Source: Scilla litardierei
Lineage: Eukaryota > Streptophyta > Magnoliopsida > Asparagales > Asparagaceae
DNA length: 64,000 nt
Direction: 5' to 3'
Assembly: GCA_030789695.1 (NCBI GenBank)
Contig: CM061138.1
Location: 19,664,214-19,728,213 of the forward strand
In this document: positions 34,223 through 49,569 of the stretch, in pieces
Position numbering within the stretch: position 1 is the first letter of the stretch
Layout of the letters: each line of letters begins with the position of its first letter
Made by a program: the position numbers and the translations under genes
Notes under the pieces: generated by a model
What the model was told of the DNA's origin: nothing
The model's database searches: none
Seen by the model: only the letters and a program-made list of their open reading frames with translations

Positions 34223-37175
34223 TGTTACGCCCCGTTCCCAGAATACCCGGCATTTAAATTTTTTTCCAAGTATCCTGAAGAGTGGGGGTGATGAGAGAGG
34301 AAAAGAGAGAGAGAAATAAGAAATTGAATAAGCATGCCACTGCGCACATGCTGGGATAGTATAAGTGAAGCTCCACTATAATATCAAACAACTCATAATA
34401 ACATAGAGCAACAACAACACATTTTATATAACAAGTTTCATTTACATACATAGTCCAAATGCACCACTACACATACACAGCTACTTTCCACCTCCCATGA
34501 CAAACATGTCACGCTACTAAGCTACAGCTCACACCAAGACTACCCCTGAAACCCAACTCCAAGCCACCACCAACCACGCTGTCCCTGCTACCTGAAAAGT
34601 GGGGAGGTGCACGTCAATGCGTGCCCCAGTAGAAACCAACTTGGATTTGGAACATTGTTTTAAGGTTATTAAGCCACAAGGTAAGGCAAGGGAAATAAGA
34701 CATGTAAACTAAGTATATAGAGAAAAGTAAACAGCCAAGTAAGAGGATCATACCTGCGGTCCAATGTCGAACTACTGCATAAAAAGGGTTAGCACGAATA
34801 ATGATACAAATATTCATACAACCACAATCTAATAGGGGAATCACAAGTGTCAGAACTATAACACAGTGTCACTAGTGAAGCAAGTAAAGGGAAAGGTAGT
34901 GCTGCCAGCAGAAGGAGTAACATGCCAAATTCTCGTTTTATGATTGAATTAATTAATTGGATTAATTGGGAACTTGGGTAAACTGTGTGATACCAGGACC
35001 TGGACTTCATCCCAAATTTAGGGTGAACATAGCACACGGCGCGGTGGACACGGGCACTGTATAACGTCGAGCCTCTCAGCTCCCCCGTCCCTGGCAGGAG
35101 TGAGGCTCTCCACATAATAACACAACCTCCGTATGTCCCCTCCACTCCCAGTAAAGACGAGTGGGTATAAATATCACATATCACATAATCATTTCCCCTA
35201 ACTTCTCAGTCCAGGCCTCATATCCACAATTTACTCAAATCCCACCTAAACCCCGGGTTTTACTAACTCACCCTCATTAGAGAGGACTGTGACATTCAAG
35301 AGTTTCATTTTATCATTTTAGTGATGAAGGAGTCATGTTGCATGGCATCACATTCCATATTCATATCAACATGGGTCATGCACCGAAGTGTCATGCCCTT
35401 CAACATAGCCATTTCAATTCATCACTCATAACATACGAAACCATGCTTTACATGACCCCATTATTACTATTTCACAACACATTTCATAACACATGTGTTT
35501 ACAAGCTCATTTCTCATATTTTTCAACTTTCATTTCATTGTGGCATTTTCACAAACACTTGACAGGCGATATACCCGTGATTATTGTCACATCACAAATT
35601 TAATATCCATTAACATAACTAAACTATCTTTCAAGTAACATCAATAATCATGCATCATAGAGGGGAGTTTAGCAACATGTCACAATTCATACTACCACTT
35701 AAATGCTTCAGCTTGCAGAAAACATATAGACATTCATAAAACATGGATGATATCAAAAATTTATAAACAGAATTTAGCAACCATCCTCAAATGAAAGTTG
35801 TAGGTATGGTAGGTTTGGATTTACATATAAAATTTCAGGCACAAATATTAAGTAGGTGATTTATGGGGAATTATTTGGTGAAGTGTGTCAAATCTGTTTT
35901 TTAGACAGATTTCAGGGTCTGTATTGAAATCCAATTTTGGGCATGTTGCAGCTAGAAATTTGAAATATGAGCAATCTGATGAAATTATAAATAAACTTGT
36001 TAACTTTCCAACGAGACCAAGAACATAAAATTACATTGTGTGTGCAGGTGTTTAGGTCAATCTTGTTAAACTGTGTCAAGACTGAAAATCAAACAGACAT
36101 GTTATAAAGATGTAAGTTTTGCTCCCAATTTCCGAATTGAACATATATCAAAATTTATATGATTTTGGGGTATAACTTCAAGATCTACAAGAACATATTT
36201 TTTTCGAAACCTAATTCAAGCTACAGTAACCAGGATTACAGAAACAACACACAACAAAATTTCAGGATTTCAAAGGGGTTGTTTTTACTAAGAATTTCAA
36301 TGGATAATTTGTGAAATTGAAACATGGCTCATGAATTTTCACCATCGCTAATACATATTAAGTAAAACATGCTATAAAAACATAATAGCAAGAATCAATT
36401 TTATGGAATTCCAAATCCAAGAGGATTCCTACCTCAAAAAGTTGATTTTTCCCATCTCTTTCTCTTTCTTTCTTCTCTACCTTCTTCCCTCTTGCAACCA
36501 CTTGAGACTCTTGATTTTTAGAGGGTTAATTAGGATTTTGGATTTAAGTAACTAGGAGAAAGGGGGAAGGGATGGCCGGCCTAATTTGGGAGGGAGAGGA
36601 AAATGGAAAGATGAAGGGAGAAGAAATGAGAAGATAAGAGAAGAGAAGAAAACCTTAGAAATTTCTATACTTCTCTTCCTTGCTCCATAAGCCATTCACC
36701 ACTAAAAATGACCATAATACCCTCCCAAAAATACCCCTCAACTTTTAGGTATTTACAAGTTTGCCATTACTTTATGCACCGACCACTTAAGTATGTACGC
36801 ACAACAGCTTTAGTCCAAATGACCGTTTTGCCCCTCACCTTTCTAAAAATTTACGGGGGTTTCCATTGACCCCTAACCTCTTTCACACTTGCATGGCTTC
36901 CTTACACACACCCATGCATGCCTACACATGCATACATGCCCCACGCACGCACGTCCAACACATTCCTGTTGTTTCCCACCCGCGACGTCTTTCACACTTC
37001 CCCCGCACTCAATCTCGCTTTCTCGACTCTTATCCACGCATTACGGTCCAATCTCCCTTGCACTACGTCGCATACATCGATATCTATGTTTATTTCATGC
37101 ATACATATGCACCGTAGGTAGAAATACCACGTGTGTTCAGTAGAATACACGTATAGTGCTAAATAGGGTATGACA
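34223..37175 (-). repeat. LARD 2 LTR, 3' copy in element sense
   Basis: Direct repeat of 41977-44929. Its plus-strand left edge reads TGTTACGCCCCG. Small frames in it recur in the partner LTR with changes and show no domain. Confidence 0.88.
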
Positions 37176-38362
37176 TCCTACCCACCTTAAAATAAACTTC
37201 GTCCTCGGACTTAGGGGGTGAACCCTGCCAAAGGTCAGCTAGGTATGATGATCTTACTACCCATGAAGTACAAACAAGAATACATACTCACGCCACATAT
37301 ATATACACTATATGCTTCACTGTCGTCCATACACATATGCATCACATACATATCACAGATACATCCTATTATTCACCTAATAGCACATCCACATCACTAT
37401 ATGCATTCACAACATATACATACATATATCTCTTTCACATAAACATCTAGGCACATGTTTTCACACACTAACATACACATCACACACCATAAATAAGTCT
37501 CTATACGTATTATTATACGTATTTAGATTACTACTCATATCCATGTGCATACGACATCACATCGTATCCATATCACGATACCTTCAAGTATAACGACTTA
37601 TATTCTGCATGCTTATATATATACATATACGTTTATATCCATGTACAAACACACAACAATACACATTAATCTACACACCATTTCTTGATAAACAGGGTCA
37701 CTATCACGATGTCACACCGTATGTACCCTGATCCCTATACACCTAATACTTAGTCATATGGGCTCACTTCCATGTATAGGCACATAAATATCTATATACA
37801 CACATTATTTAGTGACATCCATACATACATTCATGCGCACGTACTAACACATGCATGATCGAGTCACATAAGGTTCACAATCATGCTATAAATAAATATA
37901 CACATAACCTCACATCTATAACAGTGCACCTACTACCTCACACAGATAGGCACATATACCATACACAATACTCACAAGAGTGCACAAACATAACACATCC
38001 CCTGCCATATGCTATATATAACTACCTTTGCACATCCTACGCACATACTGCCATGATAGTCAAATAATTATAACTATCCATATACACCCCCACACACGTG
38101 TATTCATATGCAAACAATCACACACATTTCAATACCTACATACCAAATAGTTTTATTCACTTATATTTGTTAGAAATATATATTTACACCTATATTCCAT
38201 ATCTATCACAGTTATATTCACACTGCATATGTATATACATACACACATGCTCTGATACAGACCCACACATACATGCATACACACGGGAATACGCTCCTCC
38301 GAGGTACACCTAGATAGGCAACCGTGTCGGAAAGATTCACAGTTAAACGAACAAGGATGTGT

Positions 38363-38363
<1 letters not shown>

Positions 38364-38424
<61 letters not shown>
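38364..38424 (+). repeat. (GT)n microsatellite
   Basis: An uninterrupted run of about 30 GT units. Confidence 0.95.
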
Positions 38425-38426
<2 letters not shown>

Positions 38427-38727
38427 TTATTCAACCAATATATACACGACCATATATGCCTCTACTGCACACTACACATGCATGAACACATCCCTACATT
38501 ACATTGTGACATGTATAATAGAAATCCATACAACTATGGTACATATTCACGTATACGCAACAAGCAATTCCCCACATAGATACTCTCATGCACTATTCAT
38601 TATACACCCACAAATGTATAAGTATCAAATCCACATATAGCCAAATACTTGTACACACACACACAAGATTATTATATTAATAGTAGATATGCACACAAAC
38701 ATGCTTATATATATATATACACACACA

Positions 38728-39345
38728 CTAGTCATAACTCGTGCCCGCGGGCACGGTTCATTTAAGATTTTCCCCCGCGAAAACTTTATTTCCCAAAAAA
38801 TTATTTACACTGTCCAAATTGCGCGGAACAACAAATTAGCGTAAAAAAATCGACGCGGAACAATAAATTCGGCGCGTGCGCATTCGACACTGAACAACAA
38901 ATTAGCGTAAAAAAATCGGCACGGGCGCTTTAGGCACGGAACAATAAATTAGCATAAAAAAATTTAGCGAGCGCCTTCGGCGCGGGCGCCGAAGAGACGG
39001 TGTGCCCTGCGTTGAGGGAGATAACATTCGATCTGCAGGAGCATTCGATCTGCAGCATTAAGTGCAAGTTTATGTTTTTTTCTCAAATGCATTAATTGCA
39101 TGCACTCTGCTATTCCCAAGAAACTTTCATTCCCCATAAAGTTTCATTTCCCCATAAACTTTCATTTCCCCATAAAGTTTCATTCCCCATAAACTTTCAT
39201 TTCCCTAGAAATGTTTTTCCCTCCAAAACTTTTCACAAAATCTCATTTGCCATCAACCTGTTTCTATCAAGATTAAATCCAAGCCGTATTTCTATCAACC
39301 TGTTTGTCCTAGTCAGCTTGTCCTAGTCAGCCCTAGAATTCAAAA
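38728..39345 (-). mobile_element. Helitron-like element (3' end clear, 5' end approximate)
   Basis: On the minus strand the end reads hairpin CGTGCCCGCGGGCACG (38740-38755), a short spacer, CTAG (38728-38731), then T: the classic Helitron 3' terminus. The body has repeated CGCGGAACAA(C/T)AAATT units and a tandem array (39123-39215). The 5' end is not certain; sequence character changes near 39345. No Rep or helicase gene, so it is non-autonomous. Confidence 0.65.
39123..39215 (+). repeat. Tandem repeat of about 18-19 bp
   Basis: Five or so imperfect copies of a TTTCATTCCCCATAAAG-like unit inside the Helitron-like element. Confidence 0.75.
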
Positions 39346-39359
39346 AACACTGTCAAATG

Positions 39360-39393
<34 letters not shown>

Positions 39394-39395
<2 letters not shown>

Positions 39396-39558
39396 ATTAA
39401 TGGGTATCATGCGCCATATGAGGGGGTGTCTCATATGCCATCTCACATAAAGGGGGTCAAGTACAACAAGTACAAGCCCATATGGGCTTGTACTTGCCCC
39501 TTTATGTGAGAGGGCATATGAGACACCCCCTCATATGGCGCATGATACCCATTAATCC
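39394..39558. mobile_element. 165-bp fold-back MITE in a (TA)n tract
   Basis: Almost one long inverted repeat: the left arm from GGATTAATGGGTATCATGCG matches the complement of the right arm, meeting near CCCATATGGG (39477-39486), with a short unpaired insertion. It is flanked by (TA)n on both sides. Confidence 0.75.
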
Positions 39559-40558
39559 ATATATATATACACACACACACACACACCTATGCACCATGTA
39601 CATACATTACCATGTATGGGCACACACACCCATTCACGCATACCATACATATATATTATACATATCCTGCTATTACACGCCTATACTGTCAAGCTACTCA
39701 AACTACAGTAGCAGGTAGTCGGTAGCTACCTATACCATTATATACATACCATCCAATATATCCACACTTTTACTAGCATACTAGCACATACACAAACAAG
39801 TGTATTTCAATATTCATACACATTCAGTAGATAGTCACATCCCATATACGTACACATTCATATACTGATACATGTATATCAGAATAGGGATCATTCACAT
39901 ACATATACATATAATCACTCATAATACATACACCAATACACGTTCAATAATAACAACATATATACAAAATCACACCGCGCTTGCTACAACACACCTACAT
40001 ACATGCAAGTATCTCATACACCAATACACAATCCTCTTCATGCTACTATATAAGGAAGGGTACGTGCACTACATATACATCCAAATGGTCCTATAAACAC
40101 CATTCTACGAGTAAGCGTATACACACACATTTATACATATACCATAACTCCACTTAACCGTACATTGTATAATCTCAAATCCTTACATTCCTCACATTCT
40201 ACATATGATACACGTCGCATTTATATCCATATCTCGTAATAAGCACAGTATAGAGCTAAGGGCCTCAACTTAGGTGGACGGGTCTAAAGCATCCCTACCC
40301 ACCTTAGGATACGTCTATTCCAAACACCCTAGAGCATTACTCATACTATCCATACATCCCTTATTTATCTATATCGCTACGTACACACCATATATGGCCA
40401 TACACAGCACCTATCTTCACGCAATAGTATAACCCACAACCGTATACCAAATTAAGACAATATATCGGTTCATATAGGCACATAGGCAGCACATACACAT
40501 ACTCACAGTTATTCAAATCTTACATATGAAGAATTCATACATTAGCTATGCAACACTA

Positions 40559-40561
<3 letters not shown>

Positions 40562-40640
<79 letters not shown>
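40562..40640. repeat. (AT)n microsatellite, left of the second fold-back element
   Basis: About 79 bp of uninterrupted AT repeat ending at the first base of the fold-back element. Confidence 0.95.
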
Positions 40641-41177
<537 letters not shown>

Positions 41178-41952
41178 CTCACAGTTATATATATACACAC
41201 CACATATCCATACAAGCACACATATATTCACATGCATGCACTTTCCCACATATGTACAAAGACAATATGGACATCCCACTACTATATCCATACAAGGGTA
41301 GATGTATGCACATTGGTGTACTCCCCACATGAAACACAACTATAATTTAGGAGATAGTGAACCGCATGCATGCACTGACATCACATACGTACACACCCTC
41401 GTCCACGTCTCTACAAACATATAATATCCCCTCTAGCTGATATGTATCCACCAGTATACATCCACTAATAAACATATGCTTATCACCTATACCTCAGAGT
41501 CACACAAGTATAACACTTACCTACTCACATACATGTATCATGTATCTATATAGAGACAATATATGTATACGTTCAAGCATTTACCCACCTAGTATAAACG
41601 CCCACACACTATAACCATTCAAGATACATGTAACTTTCATGGCATTCAAATATAAATGCATATACCGACTACAAGTATACCACAACATATATAATTCTAA
41701 TATATAAGCACAACAAACGCACTTATACACGCGGATTCACATAATTATAAATACGCCCGTATATCCATAAATACTCATTTATAGTATAATACATCACATG
41801 AAGTTCATCCCCGAACTCCCAAAAGCTAAGGGTTCAAGGGTGGATCACTTAAAACTCTAAGTTCACTAAGGTCTCTACCCACCTTAGGCTAAAGTATCCC
41901 AATCACTTACTTAAGCACTACATGTACTATCCTTACGCACATCGCAGTGCGG

Positions 41953-41976
41953 TGACCTGCATGGGTCGCCAAAAAC
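41953..41976 (-). other. Candidate primer region of LARD 2
   Basis: On the minus strand, directly inside the 5' LTR: GTTTTTGGCGACCCATGCAG followed by GTC, which aligns with the motifs at 5536-5562 and 19310-19335. Confidence 0.5.
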
Positions 41977-44929
41977 AGTCACGCCCCGTTCCCAAAATAC
42001 CCGGCATTAAAATTTTTTTTCCAAGTATCCTGAAGAGTGAGGGTGATGAGAGAGGAAAAGAGACAGAGAAAGAAGAAACTAAATAAGCATGCCACTGCGC
42101 ACATGCTGGGATAGTACAAGTGAAGCTCCACTATAATATCAAACAACTCATAATAACATAGAGCAACAACAACACATTTTATAGAACAAGTTTCATTTAC
42201 ATACATAGTCCAAATGAACCACTACACATACACCGCCACTCTCCACCTCCCATAACAAACATGTCACGCTACCCAGCTACAGCTCACACCAAGACTACCC
42301 CTGAAACCCAACTCCAAGCCACCACCAACTACGTTGTCCCTGCTACCTGAAAAGTAGGGAGGAGCACGTCAATGCGTGCCCCAGTAGGAACCAACTTGGA
42401 TTTGGAACATCGTTTTAAGGTTATTAAGCCACAAAACAAGGCAAGAGAAATAAGACATGTAAACTAAGTATATAGCGAAAAGTAAACAGCCAAGTAAGAG
42501 GATCATACCCGCGGTCCAATGTCGAACTACTGCATGAAAAGGGTTAGCACGAATAATGATACAAATATTCATACAACCACAATCTAATATGGCAATCACA
42601 AGTGTCAGAACTATAACACAGTGTCACTAGGGAAGCAAGTAAAGGGAAAGGTAGTGCTGCCAGCAGAAGGAGTAACATGCCAAATTCTCGTTTTATGATT
42701 GAATTAATTAATTGGATTAATTGGAAACTTGGGTAAACTGTGTGATACCAGGACCTGGACTTCACCCCAAATTTGGGGTGAACATAGCACACGACGCAGT
42801 GGACACGGGCACTGTATAACGTCGGGCCTCTCAGCTCCCCCGTCCCTGGCAGGAGTGAGGCTCTCCACATAATAACACAACCTCCGTATGTCCCCTCCAC
42901 TCCCGGTAAAGGCGAATGGGTATAAATATCACATATCACATAATCATTTCCTCCAACTTCTCAGTCCAGGCCTCATATCCACAATTTACTCAAATCCCAC
43001 CTAAAACCTGGGTTTTGCTAACTCACCCTCATTAGAGAGGACTGCGACATTCAAGAGTTTCATTTTATCATTTTAGTGATGAAGGAGTCATGTTGCATGA
43101 CATCACATTCCATATTCATATCAACATGGGTCATGCACCGAAGTGACATGCCCTTCAACATAGCCATTTCAATTCATCACTCATAACATATGAAACCATG
43201 CTTTACATGACCCCATTATTACTATTTCACAACCATTTCATAACACATGTGTTTACAAGCTCATTTCTAATATTTTTCAACTTTCATTTCATTGTGGCAT
43301 TTTCACAAACACTTGGCATGCGACATACCCGTGATTATTGTTACATCACAAATTTAATATCCATTAACATAACTAAACTATCTTTCAAGTAACATCAATA
43401 ATCATGCATCATAGAGGGGAGTTTAGCAACATGGCACAATTCATACTACCACTTAAATGCTTCAGCTTGCAAAAAACATATAGACATCATAAAACATGGC
43501 TGATATCACAAAATTGTAAACAGAATTTAGCAAACATTTCCAAATTAAAGTTGTAGGTATAGTAGTTTTGGATTTACAGATAATATTTCAGGCACAAATA
43601 TCAAGTAGGTGATTTATGGTGAATTATTTGGTGAAGTGTGTCAAATCTGTTTTTCAGACAAATTTGAGGGTCTGTATTGAAATCCAATTTTGGGCATGTT
43701 GCAGCCAGAAATTTGAAATATGAGCATTCTGATGAAATTATAGATAAACTTGTTAAATTTCCAACGATACCAAGAATATAAAATTACATTGTGTGTGCTG
43801 GTGTTTAGGTCAATTTTGCTAAATTGTGTCAAGACTGAAAATCAAACAGACATGTTATAAAGATGTAATTTTTGCTCCCAATTTCTGAATTGAACATATA
43901 TCAAAATTTATATGAGTTTGGGGTAGAACTTCAAGATCTACAAGCACATATTTTTTTCGAAACCTAATTCAAGCTACAGTAACCAGGATTACAGAAAAAC
44001 ACACAACAAATTTTCAGGATTTCAAAGGGGTTGTTTTTACTAAGAATTTTAAGGGATAATTTGTGAAATTGAAACATGGCTCGTAAATTTTCACCATCCC
44101 TAATACATATTAAGTAAAACATGCTATAAAAACATAATAGCAAGAATCAATTTTATGGAATTCCAAATCCAAGAGGATTCCTACCTCAAAAAGTTGATTT
44201 TTCCCATCTCTTTGTCTTTCTTTCTTCTCCACCTTCTTCCCTCTTGCAACCACTTGAGACTCTTGATTTTTAGAAGGTTAATTAGGGTTTTGGATTGAAG
44301 TAACTAGGATAAAGTGGGGAGGGATGGCCGGCCTAATTTGGGAGGGAGAGGAAAATGGAAAGAGGAAGGGAGAAGAAATGAGAAGATAAGAGAAAAGAGA
44401 AGAAAACCTTAGAAATTTCTACACTTCTCTTACTTGCTCCATAAGCCATTCACCACTTAAAATGACCATAATACCCTCCCAAAAATACCCCTCAACTTTT
44501 AGGTATTTACAAATTTGCCATTACTTTATGCACCGACCACTTAAGTATGTACGCACAGCAGCTTTAGTCGAAATGACTGTTTTTCCCCTCACCTTTCTAA
44601 AAATTTACAGAGGTTGTCATTGACCCCTAACCTCTTTCACACTTGCATGGTTTCCTTACACACACCCATGCATGCCTACACATGCATACATGCCTCACGC
44701 ACGCACGTCCAACACATTCCTGTTGTTTCGCACCCGCGACGTCTTTCACACTTTCCCCGCACTCAATCTCACTTTCTCGACTCTTAGCCACGCATTACGG
44801 TCCAATCCCCCTTGCACTACGTCGCATACATCGATATCTACGTTTATGTCATGCCTACGTATGCATCATAAGTAGAAATACAACATGTGTTCAGTAGAAT
44901 ACACGTATAGTGCTAAATATGGCATGACA
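41977..44929 (-). repeat. LARD 2 LTR, 5' copy in element sense
   Basis: A 2953-bp direct repeat of 34223-37175. Its plus-strand first base is A where TG...CA symmetry predicts T. Confidence 0.88.
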
Positions 44930-44934
44930 AGCTC

Positions 44935-45048
44935 ATCTATTGAACTTGTCTATTCTGGAAATTGCTCTTGTGCCTCTGAATTTCTAAATTCATATTCTTC
45001 TTGACTCTCTAATGGTGATTGTGCCACTAAATGCCAAAAGGGGGAGTT
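44935..45048 (+). other. Sirevirus 1 3' untranslated region, second part, with polypurine tract
   Basis: Resumes after LARD 2 and ends with CCACTAAATGCCAAAAGGGGG followed by AGTT, next to the LTR. This is the main plus-strand priming site. Confidence 0.7.
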
Positions 45049-45919
45049 TGTTGGGTCAAACGTGGTGTGATTGTTTTGTCATTAGTGGCACTAGCTTATA
45101 TTCTCTGGGATCTTGGTCTTCTTGAAGAGATAGTTCACTTAAATATTCATGTTTATAGTTATGTTGTAAGTCATGTTGCAACAGGAGTTGCACCATGCTA
45201 GTCTAACTTATTGAAGAGAAGTTTCAGACTATAGCGGGGCTCGCGACAGGATCAGATCTTTGATTTGCAACAGCAACAGATCTTATACTCTCTTTTAGTT
45301 ATCCTATAAATGTTCTGTTATATGCCTTTTGAATAAGATTTCCTGAAGATCTGATTGAAGGTTATTTCCTGCAAATTCCTAACGGTTTCTGATATGGATG
45401 GGATCACGTGCCCTAAGTGACTCCTAGATTTGCGGGCTGCCAATCTGCATGGGATTCTATTGAGCAACTTACCATATCTACTCCGAGATTGAAGGGGATC
45501 GGTGTATATAAAAGTCGTGCAGATTGCGGCTAGGGTTTCACGGCTTTCGTGCAGATCGTGATTGCAAAACTCCGGGAGGGAGGCTGGCGGCTACGAGGTA
45601 GGGATCAAGGGGGTTGATTCGAGTCAGTTGTGCAGGTGGATCTTGCATGCAAGGGGAGCTTGCATAGATTACTCCATGGGTTTGGTAGAGACCACCCACC
45701 GCAGTTTGTATTGATGGGGAGCTTGTTCCTCCTAATAGAAATCCGATATTAGTGATTTTATTCATTTATATTTTAGTGGAGTAATCTGATCTTTCTGGGC
45801 GTGGCCCCGCATATGTTGGTGTGCGCACCGAACTGCATTACCAAGCCTTGTGTGCTGTTGCGTGGTTTCTCTGCTTAATCATTATGTTTAATTGATTAAT
45901 CACTAAGTACTAAATTACA
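45049..45919 (+). repeat. 3' LTR of Sirevirus 1
   Basis: Starts TGTTGGGTCAAACG and ends TAAATTACA, 871 bp. It shares with the Sirevirus 2 LTRs the words GGCATTAGTGGCACTA-like, TTGCATGCAAGGGGAGCTTG and CTGGGCGTGGCCCCGCA, so the two are related families. The palindrome TGTTGCAACA is at 45174-45183. Confidence 0.8.
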
Positions 45920-47909
45920 AAAGTGACGAAGAACTTGGTGTATCTAAAGGTATTGCACCACCAAGGTAATAAAATATCGTCATTGAACGAGAAGTAATGG
46001 TTACTATTTGAGCTAAACGTAACATGTATAGAAACTTGAATGTGTAGAGATGATGATGCATTTAAGAAATATAAATTAGATAATTAAGTAGAAAGCTATA
46101 AAAGGATCATTTAATAGGCTAGATCCAAGGTGTATGATGAATATGTATAAAAAGTAAGATACATCTGAGAGGAAAAAGATTATATATCAACAAGTATGAA
46201 TGAGGAAGAAAAGGTGAAGGAATTTGTGTGCGATTAAGTGCACTAAAGATGAAAGTAAATTTTTTTTGATAAAACATATGAGATCAAAGATATGTGAAGA
46301 AAGTACTTTGAAAAACTATTTAATGTAAGTCATATCTGGAATATAGAAGATAATGAGATTCCTTTAAAAGAGCTAAATCATAGTTTTCACGAAGAGTGAG
46401 AGTATGAGAGATGAGAGATTGTTTAAGAGAATGAAACCAAGAAAAGTATGTGGATTGGATGATATACCTATTGATATGTATGAAAATGCATAGGAGATAT
46501 GATTGTTTTATGGCTACTAAAGATGTTCACAAAAAATTAAATATCAAGCTAAATACTGAATAAGTGTAGTAGTAGCACTTTGGTACCTTTTTACAAAAAT
46601 AAGGATGATATACAACATTAATCTAAAAATCGTGAAATCAAGTTGATGTATCATACCATGAATCTGTGGAAGAACGTGATCGAGTTTAGGTTAAGAAAGA
46701 ATCCCATCATATCGTAAAATCAATTTGGTTTCATGCTAGGATGTGCAACAATAGAGACAATACATCTTCTTATGTATATTACGGAGCAATATAAAGCAAA
46801 GAAAAGAGCTTTTCACATGGTTCTTATTGACAAGAAAAAAGAATATGATAAACTTCCTAAAGAGGTTCTATGGTAAGCCTGAACAAAGATTGTGTCCTTC
46901 TAAAGTATGTTACTCTAGTTTAAACTATGTATTAATATGCAGTCACTAGCATAAATACTTGTGGAGGAATAACATATAGCATTACGATCACTAGTTAGTT
47001 ATAGCAAGGCTCGGCTTTGAGTTCATTCCTATTTGCTAAAGTGATTGATCAACTCACTGGGCATTTCAAGATGTAGTGCCTTGGTGTATGTTATTTGTAG
47101 ACGCTATTATTTTCATGGATGGGACCAGAAGTAACAAAGTTAGACCCTAGATATAAACATTAAGACTCGATGGTTCAGGAGTAGCAGGAATAAAACTGAG
47201 TATATAAAATGTAAATTTCATAGAACGATACATTAAAATCATAACATGATGAAGGTGGATGGTAAAAGTATATCAATAAATAAGTACTTCAGGTATTTCA
47301 TGTTGGTTATCCAAAATGTTACAGAGATTTAAAAAGATATATTGATCATAGAATCAAAACATATATGTTGGTTGAAATGTGAGTTGTAATATGAGTGTTA
47401 TGTGATCAGAGTGTACCACTGTGGCTAAAGAGTAAAGTTTAATGATTAAGTCATGTTTGTTATATGGTGTAAAGTGCTAGACTATCATCGAGAAGTGTGA
47501 AAAGTATATGTTTTTAGTGGAGATGCGAATATTGCAATAGATATGTGAAAACAGTAGAAAAGATAAGGTGAGAAACGAATATATCCGAGCAAATGTAGGC
47601 GTGTCTCTTATAGAGGATAAGACGTGAAAACATCGCTTTCGATAATTTGACCAAATTCGTTGAAGACCTACTGACACGTCGGTTAGAAAGTATGACCGTA
47701 TGAATGTTGAGATTAAGAGAATGACGTGTAGACCGAAGAAGGCATGAAAGGAAGTCTTAGAGGGACATGAAAGATGTTGATTTGACAGGAAAAAGAAAAT
47801 AAATATCCAACTTCACGATCTGTTGTGATTTTTAAACATGTTTGTGGTTAATTATTATCATTATCATTTCTTTTATATTTACTTATTATGATTATTGTTA
47901 TTTTATTAC
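45920..47909 (+). pseudogene. Decayed RTE-type LINE, ORF2 reverse transcriptase remnants
   Basis: Translation in shifting frames gives fragments of an RTE-clade non-LTR reverse transcriptase: MYHTMNLWKNVIEFRLRK near 46650, QFGFMLGCATIETIHLL near 46725, HMVLIDKKKEYDKLPKEVLW near 46815 (motif A), MLFVDAIIFMD near 47085 where the catalytic aspartate pair has become DA, and downstream RNEYIRANVGVSLIEDKT near 47575. Many stops and indels show great age. The A/T-rich 3' tail (47850-47909) continues after Sirevirus 2 at 55434. The 5' part of ORF2 is not seen and was probably separated by Sirevirus 1. Confidence 0.75.
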
Positions 47910-49494
47910 TGTTAGGGTTGGATTTCTGCTGATATTTGTTGGCATTAGTGGCACTATAGCTGGAGAGTTGAGGTTGAGGAATTAGAAGTGTTTTTGAGCA
48001 TTTTGAGCAGTAATGTTGAACATAATGTTGCAACATAATGTTCAACATTCGGGATTTGGAATATTGGTTCGTATGCAGAAACGCTGCTTTGGTCAACAGA
48101 TCTGTTGTGGTGATCTCAGATCTAATTTGCTGCCTAGAATGTTGGGGCTTCCTGAATTGATTTCCTGAATTGATTGATGGAATATCTTGGAGAGATTTTT
48201 ATATTCCTTCTTATCCGAATTAGTTCCTTAATTGATGGAGGTTTGCTGAGAATATTTGGGAATCGGGTTAGTTCCTTAATTGATGGGAGGAAATATTTGA
48301 TGAGATTTATTAGTTCTATTTACCAGAAATAGATCCTTATTCTTTGGGGTTGGCAAAATATTCGCATGAGATTTGTTTTAATCATTTTACCCGAAATAGA
48401 TTCGGTGGTTCCTTGAATATGGGATTCCTTACCCGAACTGATCCTAGAAATATTGGTGGATATTCTGCATTAAAGAGGAAGTTATTTGCCCGGAAATAAT
48501 GGTTACAAAATCTGATTGGTTTCATAACTGAATGGTATGTGCGGTTGAAGACATGTGCGGTTGAAGATTTTTTATCTGAATGGTTTCAGATCTTGCATTA
48601 TTGTTTAGATCCTCTCCAGATACTCTGTTGGATGTTGGTACGCATAAGATTTGCTAACGATGTGATTGAAGGTATTAATCTGCAAATATGGTATGAGAGA
48701 TCTCGTCTGGTGACCATGTTGGATGATATGTTGAACGTTATGATACAACATAAAGTCCAACATGATGTGTCAAAAGGCTGGAATCGAATGATGGTCTTCA
48801 GCGGTTATTGAAGGTGGATTCCTCAGATCACCTTTCAGATTCTTCTAAGTATTCTGGTATATATTGCTGCAATTGAAGATCTGTTGGAGATATAATTGGA
48901 AGTTGCTATTTCTCGGACTTTGTTATAGAATCGGTTGGAGAGATTCTCGCCCGCAAATCATTTGTTTAATGCTAGAGGATTTTGCGGAACCAATCGCCCG
49001 AATTGGTTCGAATTCTTTCGGGCTGCCAAATCTGCACAGATTGTTCAAGCTACCTTCCATATCTACCCCGCAATTAAGGGGGGCGAAGGATATAGAGGTT
49101 GTGCGGTTTTGCAGCTAGGGACGGATTTTGCAAAAGACGATCAAGAACTCCGAGTGGGAGGCCGATGGCTACGCACGTAGAGTTCAAAGGAGTTGAACTA
49201 GTCGGTTGTGCAAGGGGATCTTGCATGCAAGGGGAGCTTGCATAGATTACTCCATGGGGTTGATTGAGATCACCCCTCGCAGTTTGTATTGAGGGGGAGT
49301 AGCTTCTCATAGTATAGATCTGAAATTAGTGATTGTAATTATTATTGACTTTAGTGGAGTAATCTGATTTTCTGGGCATGGCCCCGCAGATGTAGGTGTG
49401 CGCATCGAACTGTGTTACCAAGTTTGTGTGTCGTGCTTGGTTCTTGTTTTTAATCATTCAGTTTTCTTGATTATTAACTGCGTACTGAATTTCA
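47910..49494 (+). repeat. 5' LTR of Sirevirus 2
   Basis: Starts TGTTAGGGTTGGATTTCTGC, ends GTACTGAATTTCA. Contains TGTTGCAACA at 48026-48035 within a cluster of GTTGAAC/GTTCAAC words. Confidence 0.9.
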
Positions 49495-49496
49495 AT

Positions 49497-49508
49497 TGGT
49501 ATCAGAGC
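49497..49508 (+). other. Primer-binding site of Sirevirus 2
   Basis: TGGTATCAGAGC two bases after the 5' LTR, complementary to initiator Met tRNA. Confidence 0.88.
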
Positions 49509-49569
49509 AGGTCACCCGTGTAACTTTGTTATCAAAGAAGGTGTGATCTTGGATTTCAGTACTTGAATC

